A stretch of 64,000 nt of DNA from an uncultured Methanobrevibacter sp. (GCF_900314615.1 NZ_OMWA01000002.1:48294-112293); one strand, 5' to 3'; positions 27,819 to 36,272 are shown, counted from the stretch's first letter. The notes: a model not told the origin generated them from the letters alone. Numbers and translations: made by a program.

Positions 27819-28755
27819 TGTCTTCACCGCTTAATCCGTATTTTTTCCTGTGCGAACTGTCTAAAATCAGACTGTTGATGTCGGTTTTGTCCATTTTCTG
27901 GCCAGTATAGTGATCATGAAAAACAACATGGTCAGAACAGGAAATTGAATCATTTAATAGGGGCGTATGGGTCTGTATAAACGTTTCCATACCATAGTGA
28001 GGACATTTTCCTTTCCCTTCAAGACGGCAAAGATAACAGCTTCCGTCTGCACTTTCATGATAATATCCCTTATCAAGACAATCCTTTAAGACTCCTGGAT
28101 CTCCGTGGTGAATGTAAGGATCATAAGGACATTTCTGGATTTTCAAAGGAGAAGTTGCAAAAAGATATGAAAATGGAGAGTCAAGATTTCTCAGCTTCAG
28201 GTACCTTGCAAGGGCGTTCTTGTAATGGATTTTATCACCCTGTACATATATTCCAGAGGCCGCAGTTAGTATTGCAGGAGGCAAAGGGTCTCTAAGCCCT
28301 TCTATAGAAACATTCTTTTCAACAATCTTAAAATACCTGTTTGAATTCTTTTTTATATTCAGCTTTACCTTAAACAGAACTTTCCATGGCGTATCCGTAC
28401 TTTCAACCGATACAGGCTCGGACTGTATCACCACATCGTATTTCTGTTCAAATTCTTCGTTTTTTGCTTCCAGCTTTTTATTTAAGTTCTTTTTAATCTG
28501 GTCTTCACTGTCAAACAGCTTGAAAGTGTGATAAACTTTATCGCATGCATCTGCCATTGAGTCTCTTCCCAGAACTTCGATATTGTTAGCATAGTCGTCA
28601 ACAATATATTTGAAATTGTCATTTTCCTGAGAATCAATATTTTGATTTTCAATGTAATTTAATGAAGTAAAAACAAAAATAGAAAGCAATAACAATGTTG
28701 TTATCAGAATAACTGTTGTTCCTAATATTAAATTTCCGTTTGAATCGATTTTCAT
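27811..28755 (-). CDS. Pilin-like membrane-anchored protein lacking Glu5, Cys-rich
   Basis: The N-terminus 'MKIDSNG-NLILGTTVILITTLLLL' parallels the downstream pilin-like protein, but the +5 position is Gly, as in minor pseudopilins of the GspK kind. The outer domain of about 285 residues contains a cluster near 205-275 with six Cys and several His ('KCPYDPYIHHGDPG', 'SCYLCRLEGKGKCPHYG'), which could bind metal or form disulfides. The gene overlaps the next by 8 bases. I recognise no named family. Together the pair may form the tip of a pilus or a secretion pseudopilus. Confidence 0.65.
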   Translation of the reverse strand: MKIDSNGNLILGTTVILITTLLLLSIFVFTSLNYIENQNIDSQENDNFKYIVDDYANNIEVLGRDSMADACDKVYHTFKLFDSEDQIKKNLNKKLEAKNEEFEQKYDVVIQSEPVSVESTDTPWKVLFKVKLNIKKNSNRYFKIVEKNVSIEGLRDPLPPAILTAASGIYVQGDKIHYKNALARYLKLRNLDSPFSYLFATSPLKIQKCPYDPYIHHGDPGVLKDCLDKGYYHESADGSCYLCRLEGKGKCPHYGMETFIQTHTPLLNDSISCSDHVVFHDHYTGQKMDKTDINSLILDSSHRKKYGLSGEDNG

Positions 28756-28925
28756 TATTTTAAATATGGGTTGAAATTATAAATTTATTGTTGAAGTGCG
28801 ACTGTATGATTTTGTGTTATTATGTATTAATTTTTTTAATTTTTTCGAAAATAAGTAATAAAAAAAATACTTATTTATATTATTTAAGATAAATTATACT
28901 TATTGAAAATATATGGAGGATTTAC

Positions 28926-29324
28926 ATGTCAGATACTGTAAGAACATGGCGTCATATACAACAAAGATACAATCTTATAGGTTCTAAATGTAACACCTGT
29001 GGTGAAGTTTTCTTCCCATCTCGTGTAGTTTGTCCTAATTGTAGAAGAAAAGGAGATCTTGAACCTTTCCAATTTTCAGGAAAAGGAAAAATATATACTT
29101 ATTCAGTAATCAGATCAGCACCTGATGACTTTAAAAAATCAGCTCCTTATGCTGTAGCTGTAATTGAACTTGAAGAAGGTGCAAAATTAACAACTCAACT
29201 TGTTGATTGTGATGTTGACAGTCTTGAAATCGGTGACGATGTAGAGATGGTATTTAGAAGAATCAGAGAGGATGGAAAAGACGGAGTAATCTCCTATGGA
29301 TACAAATTCAAAGTTATCAAATAA
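28926..29324 (+). CDS. DUF35 zinc-ribbon / OB-fold protein
   Basis: A 132-residue protein with a rubredoxin-like zinc ribbon ('CNTCGEVFFP', 'CPNCRR', residues about 24-42) followed by an OB-fold ('GKGKIYTYSVI', 'YAVAVIELEEGAKLTTQLVDC'). Homologues scaffold the thiolase-HMG-CoA synthase complex for mevalonate and lipid synthesis and are normally encoded next to those genes. Here neither gene is nearby; the neighbours are pilin-like and chelatase genes. ATG follows a GGAGG site. The 3' end overlaps the chelatase start by 29 bases, so the pair is co-transcribed. Confidence 0.9.
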   Translation: MSDTVRTWRHIQQRYNLIGSKCNTCGEVFFPSRVVCPNCRRKGDLEPFQFSGKGKIYTYSVIRSAPDDFKKSAPYAVAVIELEEGAKLTTQLVDCDVDSLEIGDDVEMVFRRIREDGKDGVISYGYKFKVIK

Positions 29325-30216
29325 TTCTGCTGTAATACTAGTAAGCCACGGTAGTACTCTACCATTTGCTGAAGAGGTATTTACAGAAATCAAAGAAAAA
29401 TTTATCAAAAAATCAGGAATTGCAGCTGAAATTGGTTACATGAAAGTATCCGAGCCAACCATTGCAGGAGCAGTTGAAATTTTAAAGGATGAAGTCAAAG
29501 ATTTGGATAAAATCATTGCTCTTCCTGTATTTTTGGCTCCGGGAATTCACACTAACATTGACATTCCGCAATTACTGGGTTTAGAACCTCTTGAAGTCGA
29601 CCCAAGATGTCCTGATGGAAATTATCCGCCGGAACATTACTTGTCAATTGCAGACGATGTTGACTTTGATGGTGAAATTAAGCTGTTAAGCTCAATCGGT
29701 CCAAGGGATGAACTTTTAGACATAATTGATAAAAGAATAAATGAGGCATTGTCAGAGTCCAAATTGGAAGACGATGCAAAAACCGGAATTTTACTTGTAA
29801 CTCACGGTTCCAGATTAAACTACAACAAGGAGTTTGCAACAGCTTTATACAACAAGTTTGAAAAAACCTGTGAGCTGCCGTCCAGTTTCGGATTTATGGA
29901 ATTGTGCGGACCTAGCATCCCTGAATCAATCAACAAATTAGTTGATGAAAACGATTTGGAAAGACTGGTCGTCGTTCCGGTATTCATTGCTCCGGGAATG
30001 CACACAACTCATGATATTCCACACATACTTGGATTTTTAGAGGAACATGAACATTCACATGACCACTCTCACAGTCACGGACACGGACATGGTCATGACC
30101 ACACTCATGATTTGACTCCTGTTGACTTTGACGGGGAAATATTATATCCTGAGCCTATCAAAGCGGATGATATACTAATTGATATTTTAATTAAGATGAT
30201 AAACGAGGCGGAATAG
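29296..30216 (+). CDS. cbiX: Two-domain sirohydrochlorin cobalt/nickel chelatase (CbiX-type)
   Basis: Inserts Co2+ or Ni2+ into sirohydrochlorin for B12 or F430. Both domains carry the catalytic His pair: 'VSHGSTLP' and 'FLAPGIHTNIDIP' in the N-terminal half, 'VTHGSRLN' and 'FIAPGMHTTHDIP' in the C-terminal half. A His-rich loop (11 His, about residues 250-275) follows the second domain and probably sequesters metal. There is no alternative start between the ATG and the first motif, so the 29-base overlap with the DUF35 gene is genuine. A shorter paralogue lies just downstream, so one may serve cobalt and the other nickel. Confidence 0.87.
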   Translation: MDTNSKLSNNSAVILVSHGSTLPFAEEVFTEIKEKFIKKSGIAAEIGYMKVSEPTIAGAVEILKDEVKDLDKIIALPVFLAPGIHTNIDIPQLLGLEPLEVDPRCPDGNYPPEHYLSIADDVDFDGEIKLLSSIGPRDELLDIIDKRINEALSESKLEDDAKTGILLVTHGSRLNYNKEFATALYNKFEKTCELPSSFGFMELCGPSIPESINKLVDENDLERLVVVPVFIAPGMHTTHDIPHILGFLEEHEHSHDHSHSHGHGHGHDHTHDLTPVDFDGEILYPEPIKADDILIDILIKMINEAE

Positions 30217-30309
30217 CTTCGTATATTTTTTTGAAAAATTTTTCAATCAAGATAACTTAAATGAATTTAACTTAAAATTTAATAATAATTTACTTAACGG
30301 AAGATAATT

Positions 30310-30819
30310 ATGGCTGATAAAAAAACAGGAATTTTACTTTTAAGCCACGGTTCCAGATTGGACGATGGTGAAGAAGTTATTAAAGCTTATAAAGAAATGT
30401 ATGTAGAAGAATTTCCGGACATGCCTGTAGAATACGGATTTATGGAAATCAGAAAACCAGGTATTCCAGAAACCATTAACAAATTAACTTCAGAAAACGA
30501 TTTGGACAGAATTATTGTAGTGCCTGTATTTGTAGCACACGGTTTACATACCAAAAGGGACATACCTGGATTATTAGGTATTGAAAGTGATTTTGACCCT
30601 GAATCAATCGGTGGACACGGACATCATCATCACCACCATCACGACCACGACCACGGACATGATCATGATGACCACCATCACGGACATCATCATCACCACC
30701 ATCATGACCACGATGAAGAAACATTCGAATTTGATGGTGAAATCGTTTTAACCGATCCATTAGGAATTGATACACGTTTATACGAGATTATTAAAGACAG
30801 AGTTTCAGACGCTTTATAG
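30310..30819 (+). CDS. cfbA: Short sirohydrochlorin chelatase with long His-rich loop
   Basis: A one-domain chelatase of the small CbiX/CfbA type, which forms homodimers and in methanogens makes Ni-sirohydrochlorin for F430 (and can insert Co). The catalytic His lie in 'LSHGSRLD' near residue 12 and 'FVAHGLHTKRDIP' near 78. Residues about 100-138 are a low-complexity His/Asp/Gly run with over 20 His, likely a metal reservoir. Length 169 exceeds the usual ~130 because of this insert. It is closely related to the second domain of the preceding gene and probably arose by duplication. The assignment to nickel rather than cobalt is inferred. Confidence 0.85.
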   Translation: MADKKTGILLLSHGSRLDDGEEVIKAYKEMYVEEFPDMPVEYGFMEIRKPGIPETINKLTSENDLDRIIVVPVFVAHGLHTKRDIPGLLGIESDFDPESIGGHGHHHHHHHDHDHGHDHDDHHHGHHHHHHHDHDEETFEFDGEIVLTDPLGIDTRLYEIIKDRVSDAL

Positions 30820-30844
30820 TCTGAAACATATTTTTACTTTTTTT
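30803..30844 (+). terminator. Hairpin and T-tract after the short chelatase
   Basis: TTTCAGAC and GTCTGAAA (8-bp stem) span the stop codon and are followed by a T-rich run. This separates the chelatase transcript from thiL. Confidence 0.6.
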
Positions 30845-30882
30845 GTTAAAATTTATTTATTTTAAAATCAATATTTATATTC

Positions 30883-31806
30883 ATGACTCTATTAGTCTCA
30901 GATATTGGTGAAAAGGAATTGGTCAGATATATAATTGCCAATTCTCGTGATATTACTCCTGACGATACTGCAATTACTAATATAGACTCCGGAAATTTAA
31001 TTTCAACATGTGACATGCTTATCCAGTCAAGACACTTTCCGGCCAGTATGCCTTATTTTGAAATGGGATTTAAATCAGTCACTGTTAATGTAAGCGATTT
31101 GGCTGCAATGGGAGCTAAACCATTGGGATTTCTTTTAGCTATTGCACTTCCTAAAGATTTGGAACTGGATAACTTTAAAGAGATTATGGAAGGGGTTTTC
31201 AAAGCCTGTGATTATTATCAAATTCCACTGATTGGCGGAGATACCAATGAGGCATCAGAAATTATTATAACCGGAACAGCTCTTGGAACATGTGACAGGC
31301 CATTAATGAAAGATACCTACAGTCATGGTGATTTAATTGCGTTAACAGGTAAAATAGGTCTTGCCGCTTTGGGTTTTGAAATTGATGGGTTCGATAATAT
31401 ATATGTAAAAAAGGCTTTAAAGCCTGAAGCTCGCATTAATGAAGGTTTAATTTTAAAGGATTATGCATCATCTGCAACTGACATTACCGATGGACTTGCT
31501 AGCGAGTTATATGAAATTAAAAAGGACGGATTTGGATTCATGATTCATGAAGAGCTTTTTGATATCTCAGATGAATATAAACAGATTGCAGATGAACATG
31601 ATTTGGATTACCTGGATTTGATTTTACATGTAGGGGAAGATTTTGAATTGCTGTTTACCATATCTAAAGAGAATTTTGAGAAACTGCCGATTGATTGTAT
31701 GGTAATTGGTGAGGTAACTGATTCTGATGTTATTGAACTGACACTTGAAAACGGATTTGTTGAAAAAATAAAAAATAAAGGCTATGAACATTATGTTAGT
31801 GAGTAA
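30883..31806 (+). CDS. thiL: Thiamine-monophosphate kinase
   Basis: Phosphorylates thiamine monophosphate to the active diphosphate. It has the ThiL/PurM fold with metal-binding Asp clusters: 'DDTAI' near residue 26, 'STCDMLIQSRHF' near 44 and 'NVSDLAAMGAKP' near 70. 'IGGDTNEA' near 117, 'ATDITDGLASEL' near 198 and 'HVGEDFELLFT' near 250 also match. Length 307 matches the family. There is no obvious ribosome binding site before the ATG, and a TATA-like run lies about 25 bases upstream, so the mRNA may be leaderless. The end overlaps the next gene by 23 bases. Confidence 0.92.
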   Translation: MTLLVSDIGEKELVRYIIANSRDITPDDTAITNIDSGNLISTCDMLIQSRHFPASMPYFEMGFKSVTVNVSDLAAMGAKPLGFLLAIALPKDLELDNFKEIMEGVFKACDYYQIPLIGGDTNEASEIIITGTALGTCDRPLMKDTYSHGDLIALTGKIGLAALGFEIDGFDNIYVKKALKPEARINEGLILKDYASSATDITDGLASELYEIKKDGFGFMIHEELFDISDEYKQIADEHDLDYLDLILHVGEDFELLFTISKENFEKLPIDCMVIGEVTDSDVIELTLENGFVEKIKNKGYEHYVSE

Positions 31807-32665
31807 TGAGTTATATAAAAAAAGTTCTAAAACACAAAAGATAAGATGTGAAATTTGTGCAAATTACTGTAAAATAGCGGATGGTAAAGTAGGTATTTGT
31901 AAACAGCATAAAAACATTAACGGGGAGCTATTTGATGAATCATACGGTATAGTATCATCTTTAAGTCCTGATCCTATTGAAAAAAAGCCTTTAAACAAAT
32001 TTTTACCCGGAACTTTTACATATTCTATTGGAGGTTTTGGATGCAACATGACATGTTTGCACTGCCAGAACTATATGATATCACAGGAATATGATAAAAA
32101 TCAAAGAGGCATTAAGATAACTTCAGAAGCGATTGTGGAAAATGCACTTAAATATAATTGTGAGTCAATTGCTTGGACCTATAATGAACCTACGATACAC
32201 TTGCCATTCAACAAGAAAACTTCACTTATGGCAAAGCGTGAAAACCTCAAAGTAATCTATGTAAGCAACGGGTATTTTTCCGACAGATCCCTTGAAGAGG
32301 TTCTGACATTTGTTGATGCATTCAATATAGACTTGAAATCCATGTCTTGCGATTTCTACAAAAAAGTCTGCGGTGCGGATTTGGATATTGTTCTGGATAA
32401 TATAAGAAGGATTTATCTTGAAGGCAAGCATCTTGAAATTACCAATCTGATTATCAATGATTATAATGATTCACTTGATGAGATTATTGAGCTATGTGAT
32501 TTTGTTGTTGATGAATTGGGTCCGGAAGTGCCTTTACATTTTTCAAGGGCTTTTCCATACTACAAGATGAATGACATTTCACCTACACGACCTGAGATAC
32601 TTTTTAAGGCTAGGGATATTGCGCTGGAAAAAGGAATTAAGAATGTTTATCTTGGAAATATTTAG
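31784..32665 (+). CDS. amrS: AmmeMemoRadiSam-type radical SAM enzyme
   Basis: Radical SAM protein of the pyruvate-formate-lyase-activase-like group, usually called AmrS, whose substrate is unknown. The cluster motif 'GCNMTCLHCQN' (CxxxCxxC) is near residue 85. An N-terminal 'CEICANYCKI...GICKQHKN' element with four Cys, typical of the family, probably binds metal. 'SIAWTYNEPTIH' near 125 and 'FNIDLKSM' near 175 are further matches. The AMMECR1 and MEMO partners are not in the window. ATGs at 31784 and 31793 are both possible; both overlap thiL. Confidence 0.83.
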   Translation: MNIMLVSNELYKKSSKTQKIRCEICANYCKIADGKVGICKQHKNINGELFDESYGIVSSLSPDPIEKKPLNKFLPGTFTYSIGGFGCNMTCLHCQNYMISQEYDKNQRGIKITSEAIVENALKYNCESIAWTYNEPTIHLPFNKKTSLMAKRENLKVIYVSNGYFSDRSLEEVLTFVDAFNIDLKSMSCDFYKKVCGADLDIVLDNIRRIYLEGKHLEITNLIINDYNDSLDEIIELCDFVVDELGPEVPLHFSRAFPYYKMNDISPTRPEILFKARDIALEKGIKNVYLGNI

Positions 32666-33212
32666 GTGATGGTTAGGCAAATGGTGTTTGCCCAGATTAA
32701 TGTTTTCAATTGCACAAAGAATGCAACACATTAAAATTCCAGCTAAACTTATTTTTTTTTTGTAAAAATAAGCCATCACTTTGAAAACTATAAGCTGGCT
32801 TTGATTCATTTTCAAAGATTAATCAGAAATGCTTTTATATCCAAAGCTGATAGCAACATTGAATATAAGTGACTGCTAAAAAAATAATGCTGTCCAAAAG
32901 CATTTCTACCATCAATTCACCTCCTTTAGGAGGATAAAATTTAGTTGTGTATTTTATCAATTTGGAATCTCTCCTAATTTTAGTGAATTTTTATAAGTTC
33001 CAGCATTATATAATTATTACTTATTCTATATAAAGTATTACTTTTTAATTTAATATTAAATTATTTATATTAAAAAAATATATTTAATAATAGTTGTGTA
33101 TGGAAATTCAATTTGGTTTCCAATTAATAATTGTTAGGGTTCAATTTTAACCCTACTTTTATTAAAGTACTTTTTTTCAAAATAAGATTATAATAAAAAA
33201 TAAAAAAAGAAT
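32666..33212. other. 547-base gene-poor region with hairpins and a direct repeat
   Basis: Just after amrS, GGCAAA/TTTGCC (about 32674-32692) can form a hairpin. A 25-residue minus-strand frame with a very strong ribosome binding site sits at 32835-32912 (listed separately). The element TAGTTGTGTAT...TCAATTTGG occurs twice, at 32942 and 33091. The second copy is followed by two potential hairpins, including TAGGGTT/AACCCTA (33135-33155) and a T-run, which might be a small RNA with terminator. The rest is AT-rich with no convincing gene. Confidence 0.45.
32835..32912 (-). CDS. Possible 25-residue hydrophobic peptide with hairpin-occluded ribosome binding site
   Basis: The ATG (32912) follows AAAGGAGGTGAATTG, a near-perfect Shine-Dalgarno sequence rare in this window. 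The peptide (MVEMLLDSIIFLAVTYIQCC... then WI) is hydrophobic with a Cys pair and would span a membrane once. The AGGAGG is half of a CCTCC/GGAGG palindrome that could mask it. The peptide's conservation is untested, and chance cannot be excluded. Confidence 0.35.
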   Translation of the reverse strand: MVEMLLDSIIFLAVTYIQCCYQLWI

Positions 33213-34418
33213 TTAAAAATCAATTGATTGATCTTTTTGTAGAGGATGTCCGTTCCATGCCTGCATGCTTGTCCATTCGGCAAATGGAGCTGTCCAGAAT
33301 GCATCACTGGCATCAAGGCCTAATGCTGCAAATATTGTACAGCAGAAATAAAGACTTCCTGTGTTGATATCGTTTTCTGCAATGTCGGTCTGTGAACCGT
33401 TCAATCCAAGAAGCAACCATCCGCTGCTTGAAAAGTTCTGATTTTCAGCAAACTGCTTTTTGAGGACTTCTGTCAGTGCAGACCTTACCTGTGCCGGATT
33501 AATATTTCTCGGCAGTATTTTCAATAGTGCAGCCTGTGAAAGTAAATGGAAAACTCCACAACGGTAACCCATGCAGCTTCCTATAAGAGGATAAGTTCCT
33601 TCAGGTGAGATGGTTCTTTCCAATTGTGATGATAATCTTGATGACCTCATCAGCTGTACGTCCAAGAACTCACCGTCGTTTATTCCGTATTTCCTCATTA
33701 CTTTTAAAATATCATTAAGCATAGGATGTATTACCATACTGTTGAAGTATCCTGATGCAAACTCTTCACCGTCAGAGTATATTCCGTCTCCTATATATAA
33801 TTCGTCTCTGAATTTACGAACACCGTAGCTTAAACGTTCTTTATCACATTCTCCGGTAAATTCCAAAAGAGCAGCTTCAATCATTGAAGTAAACAACAGC
33901 CAATGATTTTCATATGGAGCAATTATTCTTGTATTTTTAAGTTCACGGATAATTCTTGCCTGATCATCCATTTGTAAATTGAGCCAAATTTGATTTTTAG
34001 CTCTGAGTAATCCTTGAGCAAATAAAGCAACATCAACTAAAGACTGTTTAGGTTCAACAATAAAAATGTAATCGTTATTGTTAGGGTTAACTGCATTTGA
34101 GATAGCCTTTTTTGTCACCTGAATATATTTTTCACGGACAATTCCTTCTTCTGAGCTATCTGGTCCTAACTCCAACCATGGAGCAATTCCATTGAATACC
34201 CGTGCAAAAGCCTCAAGATATGAGAATTTCTGTCCTTCAAGGCTAGGAGATTCATAAGGCATATTTTTCCTTAATGAACCTTTTGCCAGGTTACTTAAGA
34301 CTGGAAAAGTTATCTTTTGTAATGTTGAAACCCAGAAAATCCTATCATCCCAAACAGGGCCTTCCTCTTCAATAATAGGTTCTTCCTTTTTTCTTAGTTT
34401 ATTCAAAAATGAGCTCAT
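33213..34418 (-). CDS. DUF2264 family protein (putative glycoside hydrolase fold)
   Basis: A 401-residue soluble protein that I recognise as DUF2264. Signatures include 'SYLEAFARVFNGIAPWLEL' near residue 67, 'ENHWLLFTSMIEAALL' near 170 and 'YFNSMVIHPML' near 224. 'GTYPLIGSCMGYRCGVFHLLSQAALL' is near 275 and 'AFWTAPFAEWTSMQAW' at the C-terminus. The Trp/Ala-rich helical repeats suggest an (alpha/alpha) barrel. Relatives are common in gut bacteria and have been linked to sugar-acid glycosidase activity, so uptake from bacteria is plausible. No signal peptide is present, so it should act in the cytoplasm. The substrate is unknown. Confidence 0.8.
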   Translation of the reverse strand: MSSFLNKLRKKEEPIIEEEGPVWDDRIFWVSTLQKITFPVLSNLAKGSLRKNMPYESPSLEGQKFSYLEAFARVFNGIAPWLELGPDSSEEGIVREKYIQVTKKAISNAVNPNNNDYIFIVEPKQSLVDVALFAQGLLRAKNQIWLNLQMDDQARIIRELKNTRIIAPYENHWLLFTSMIEAALLEFTGECDKERLSYGVRKFRDELYIGDGIYSDGEEFASGYFNSMVIHPMLNDILKVMRKYGINDGEFLDVQLMRSSRLSSQLERTISPEGTYPLIGSCMGYRCGVFHLLSQAALLKILPRNINPAQVRSALTEVLKKQFAENQNFSSSGWLLLGLNGSQTDIAENDINTGSLYFCCTIFAALGLDASDAFWTAPFAEWTSMQAWNGHPLQKDQSIDF

Positions 34419-34543
34419 AATATTATTTTGGAATACATTATATATAAATTTAAAATATTGAAAAAAATCTGAATTTTCGAAATAAAACGAACTTATATAT
34501 TTTAAAAAATATATATATTTATCATTATTAAGAGGTTAAAAAT

Positions 34544-35788
34544 ATGCCAACAATGTCTGAAAAAATATTAGCTAGAGCATCCTGTAAGGATAATGTTGAA
34601 GCTGGTGATATAGTTATAGCTGATATTGATGTAGCAATGACTCATGATCTAACCGGACCTCTTTCAGTAGAATCTTTTGAAAAAATAGGAGCTGAAAAAG
34701 TCTGGGATTCATCAAAAATTGTCATTCCGTTTGACCATCAAGTTCCAGCAGACTCAATTGATTCAGCAAACAATCATATTGTCATGAGAGAGTTCGTTAA
34801 AAATCAGGGCATTGAACATTTTTATGATGTCAATGCAGGTGTATGTCATCAGATTCTTCCTGAATTGGGTCATGTTGTGCCTGGTGAGGTAATTGTAGGT
34901 GCAGATTCTCATACATGTACTCATGGAGCTTTAGGTGCATTTTCCACCGGTATAGGTTCAACTGACATGGCAATGGTATTTGCTGAAGGAAACTTATGGT
35001 TTAAAGTGCCTGAAACAAACAGATTTGAGATAACAGGCAAGTTAAAGGATAATGTTTATGCAAAAGATGTCATTTTACATATCATTGGCCAGATGGGTGC
35101 TGACGGTTCAACATATAAGGCCTGTGAATTTGCAGGTGAAACAGTCTCTGATATGAGCATTTCAGACAGGATGGTTTTATGTAATATGGCTATTGAAATG
35201 GGAGGAAAAACCGGTTTGGTGGAACCTGATAAAAAAACTATTGAATATGTTGAAAAACGTTCCAACAAGCCATATAAAGTATTCAAGACAGATTTGAATT
35301 CCTCTTCTCTTAATATAATTGACGTTGATGTAAGTGATTTGGAACCTCAGGTGGCTTGCCCTCATAATGTTGATAATGTAAAGCCTGTAAGTGAAGTCGA
35401 CCAGGAAATAGATCAGGTATTTTTAGGATCCTGTACAAACGGCAGATTATCTGACCTCAGGGATGCTGCAAAAATATTGAAAGGCAAAAAAGTAGCTAAA
35501 GATACCAGAATGCTGGTGATTCCTGCATCACGGGAAGTTTATACAAATGCTCTTGATGAAGGACTGATAAAGATATTTGTCGAAGCAGGAGCCCTTGTTT
35601 CTGCTCCTTGTTGCGGTCCGTGTCTTGGAGGCCACACTGGTATAATAGGTCCTGGAGAAGTAAGTCTTTCCACTTCAAACAGGAATTTTAAAGGCAGACA
35701 GGGTTCTCCTGACGGTAAAGTATTCTTATCTTCAGCGGCTGTTGCTGCAGCTTCAGCTATTGAAGGAAAAATTGTTGCACCGGAGTGA
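34544..35788 (+). CDS. leuC: 3-isopropylmalate dehydratase large subunit (or homoaconitase)
   Basis: Aconitase-family [4Fe-4S] enzyme that isomerises 2- to 3-isopropylmalate in leucine synthesis. The paralogous methanogen homoaconitase acts in coenzyme B synthesis. 'VGADSHTCTHGALGAFSTGIGSTDMA' (substrate and first Cys) is near residue 120. The other cluster Cys are in 'GSCTNGRLSDLRDA' near 300 and 'APCCGPCLGGHTG' near 360. Length 414 is typical of the stand-alone archaeal large subunit. The partner small subunit starts five bases after this gene. The YLIY-type loop in that subunit favours leucine synthesis. Confidence 0.88.
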   Translation: MPTMSEKILARASCKDNVEAGDIVIADIDVAMTHDLTGPLSVESFEKIGAEKVWDSSKIVIPFDHQVPADSIDSANNHIVMREFVKNQGIEHFYDVNAGVCHQILPELGHVVPGEVIVGADSHTCTHGALGAFSTGIGSTDMAMVFAEGNLWFKVPETNRFEITGKLKDNVYAKDVILHIIGQMGADGSTYKACEFAGETVSDMSISDRMVLCNMAIEMGGKTGLVEPDKKTIEYVEKRSNKPYKVFKTDLNSSSLNIIDVDVSDLEPQVACPHNVDNVKPVSEVDQEIDQVFLGSCTNGRLSDLRDAAKILKGKKVAKDTRMLVIPASREVYTNALDEGLIKIFVEAGALVSAPCCGPCLGGHTGIIGPGEVSLSTSNRNFKGRQGSPDGKVFLSSAAVAAASAIEGKIVAPE

Positions 35789-35792
35789 TATT

Positions 35793-36272
35793 GTGAAAGG
35801 AACAGCATGGAAATTTGGAAATGATATAGACACAGATATAATCGTTCCTGGACGATATTTGATTTACACTGATGAAGAAAGATTAGCCCAGCATTGTATG
35901 GAAGGATTGGATGCTGAATTTGATAAAAAATGCAAAAAAGGGGATTTCATTGTAGCCGGAAGGAATTTCGGTTGCGGATCTTCACGTGAACATGCTCCAA
36001 TTGCACTTAAAGGTGTTGGAGTAGCGGCTGTCATTGCCGAGTCCTTTGCAAGAATATTTTACAGAAACGCTACAAATGTTGGAGTTCCGCTTCTTGAAGC
36101 TCCGGGAATAAGTGAACTGGTTGAAGACCAGGAAGAAATAGAAGTGGACATGGATAAAGGCTTGATAACTAATAAAAATGGAGAATCAATTACATTTAAA
36201 AAGTTACCTCCGTTCATGTTAGAGATTTTAGAGCAAGGTGGTTTGATTGAGTACCTCAAAAACAAAAGATAA
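35793..36272 (+). CDS. leuD: 3-isopropylmalate dehydratase small subunit
   Basis: Swivel-domain partner of the preceding large subunit. It starts at GTG 35793 ('MKGTAWKFGNDIDTDIIVPGRYL'), giving 159 residues; the longer frame from 35742 only translates the end of leuC out of frame. The family motif 'GRNFGCGSSREHAP' is near residue 58. The specificity loop reads 'RYLIYTDEERLAQ'. Archaeal isopropylmalate isomerases carry YLVY-like and homoaconitases YLRT-like loops here, so this one is more likely LeuD. leuB overlaps its 3' end by 26 bases. Confidence 0.88.
   Translation: MKGTAWKFGNDIDTDIIVPGRYLIYTDEERLAQHCMEGLDAEFDKKCKKGDFIVAGRNFGCGSSREHAPIALKGVGVAAVIAESFARIFYRNATNVGVPLLEAPGISELVEDQEEIEVDMDKGLITNKNGESITFKKLPPFMLEILEQGGLIEYLKNKR

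Noticed and set aside
30611..30718. Dense CAT/CAC/GAC triplet repeat resembling a microsatellite
   Set aside because: It is in frame with the chelatase and encodes its His-rich loop, so coding function explains it.
30512..30775. 87-residue minus-strand frame full of His, Asp and Gly codons read in reverse
   Set aside because: It is the shadow of the His-rich loop in the short chelatase gene; low complexity alone keeps it open.
32579..32815. 78-residue minus-strand frame downstream of the 25-residue peptide
   Set aside because: It runs antisense into the end of amrS, contains a run of ten A, and lacks a good ribosome site. I keep it only as a remote possibility.
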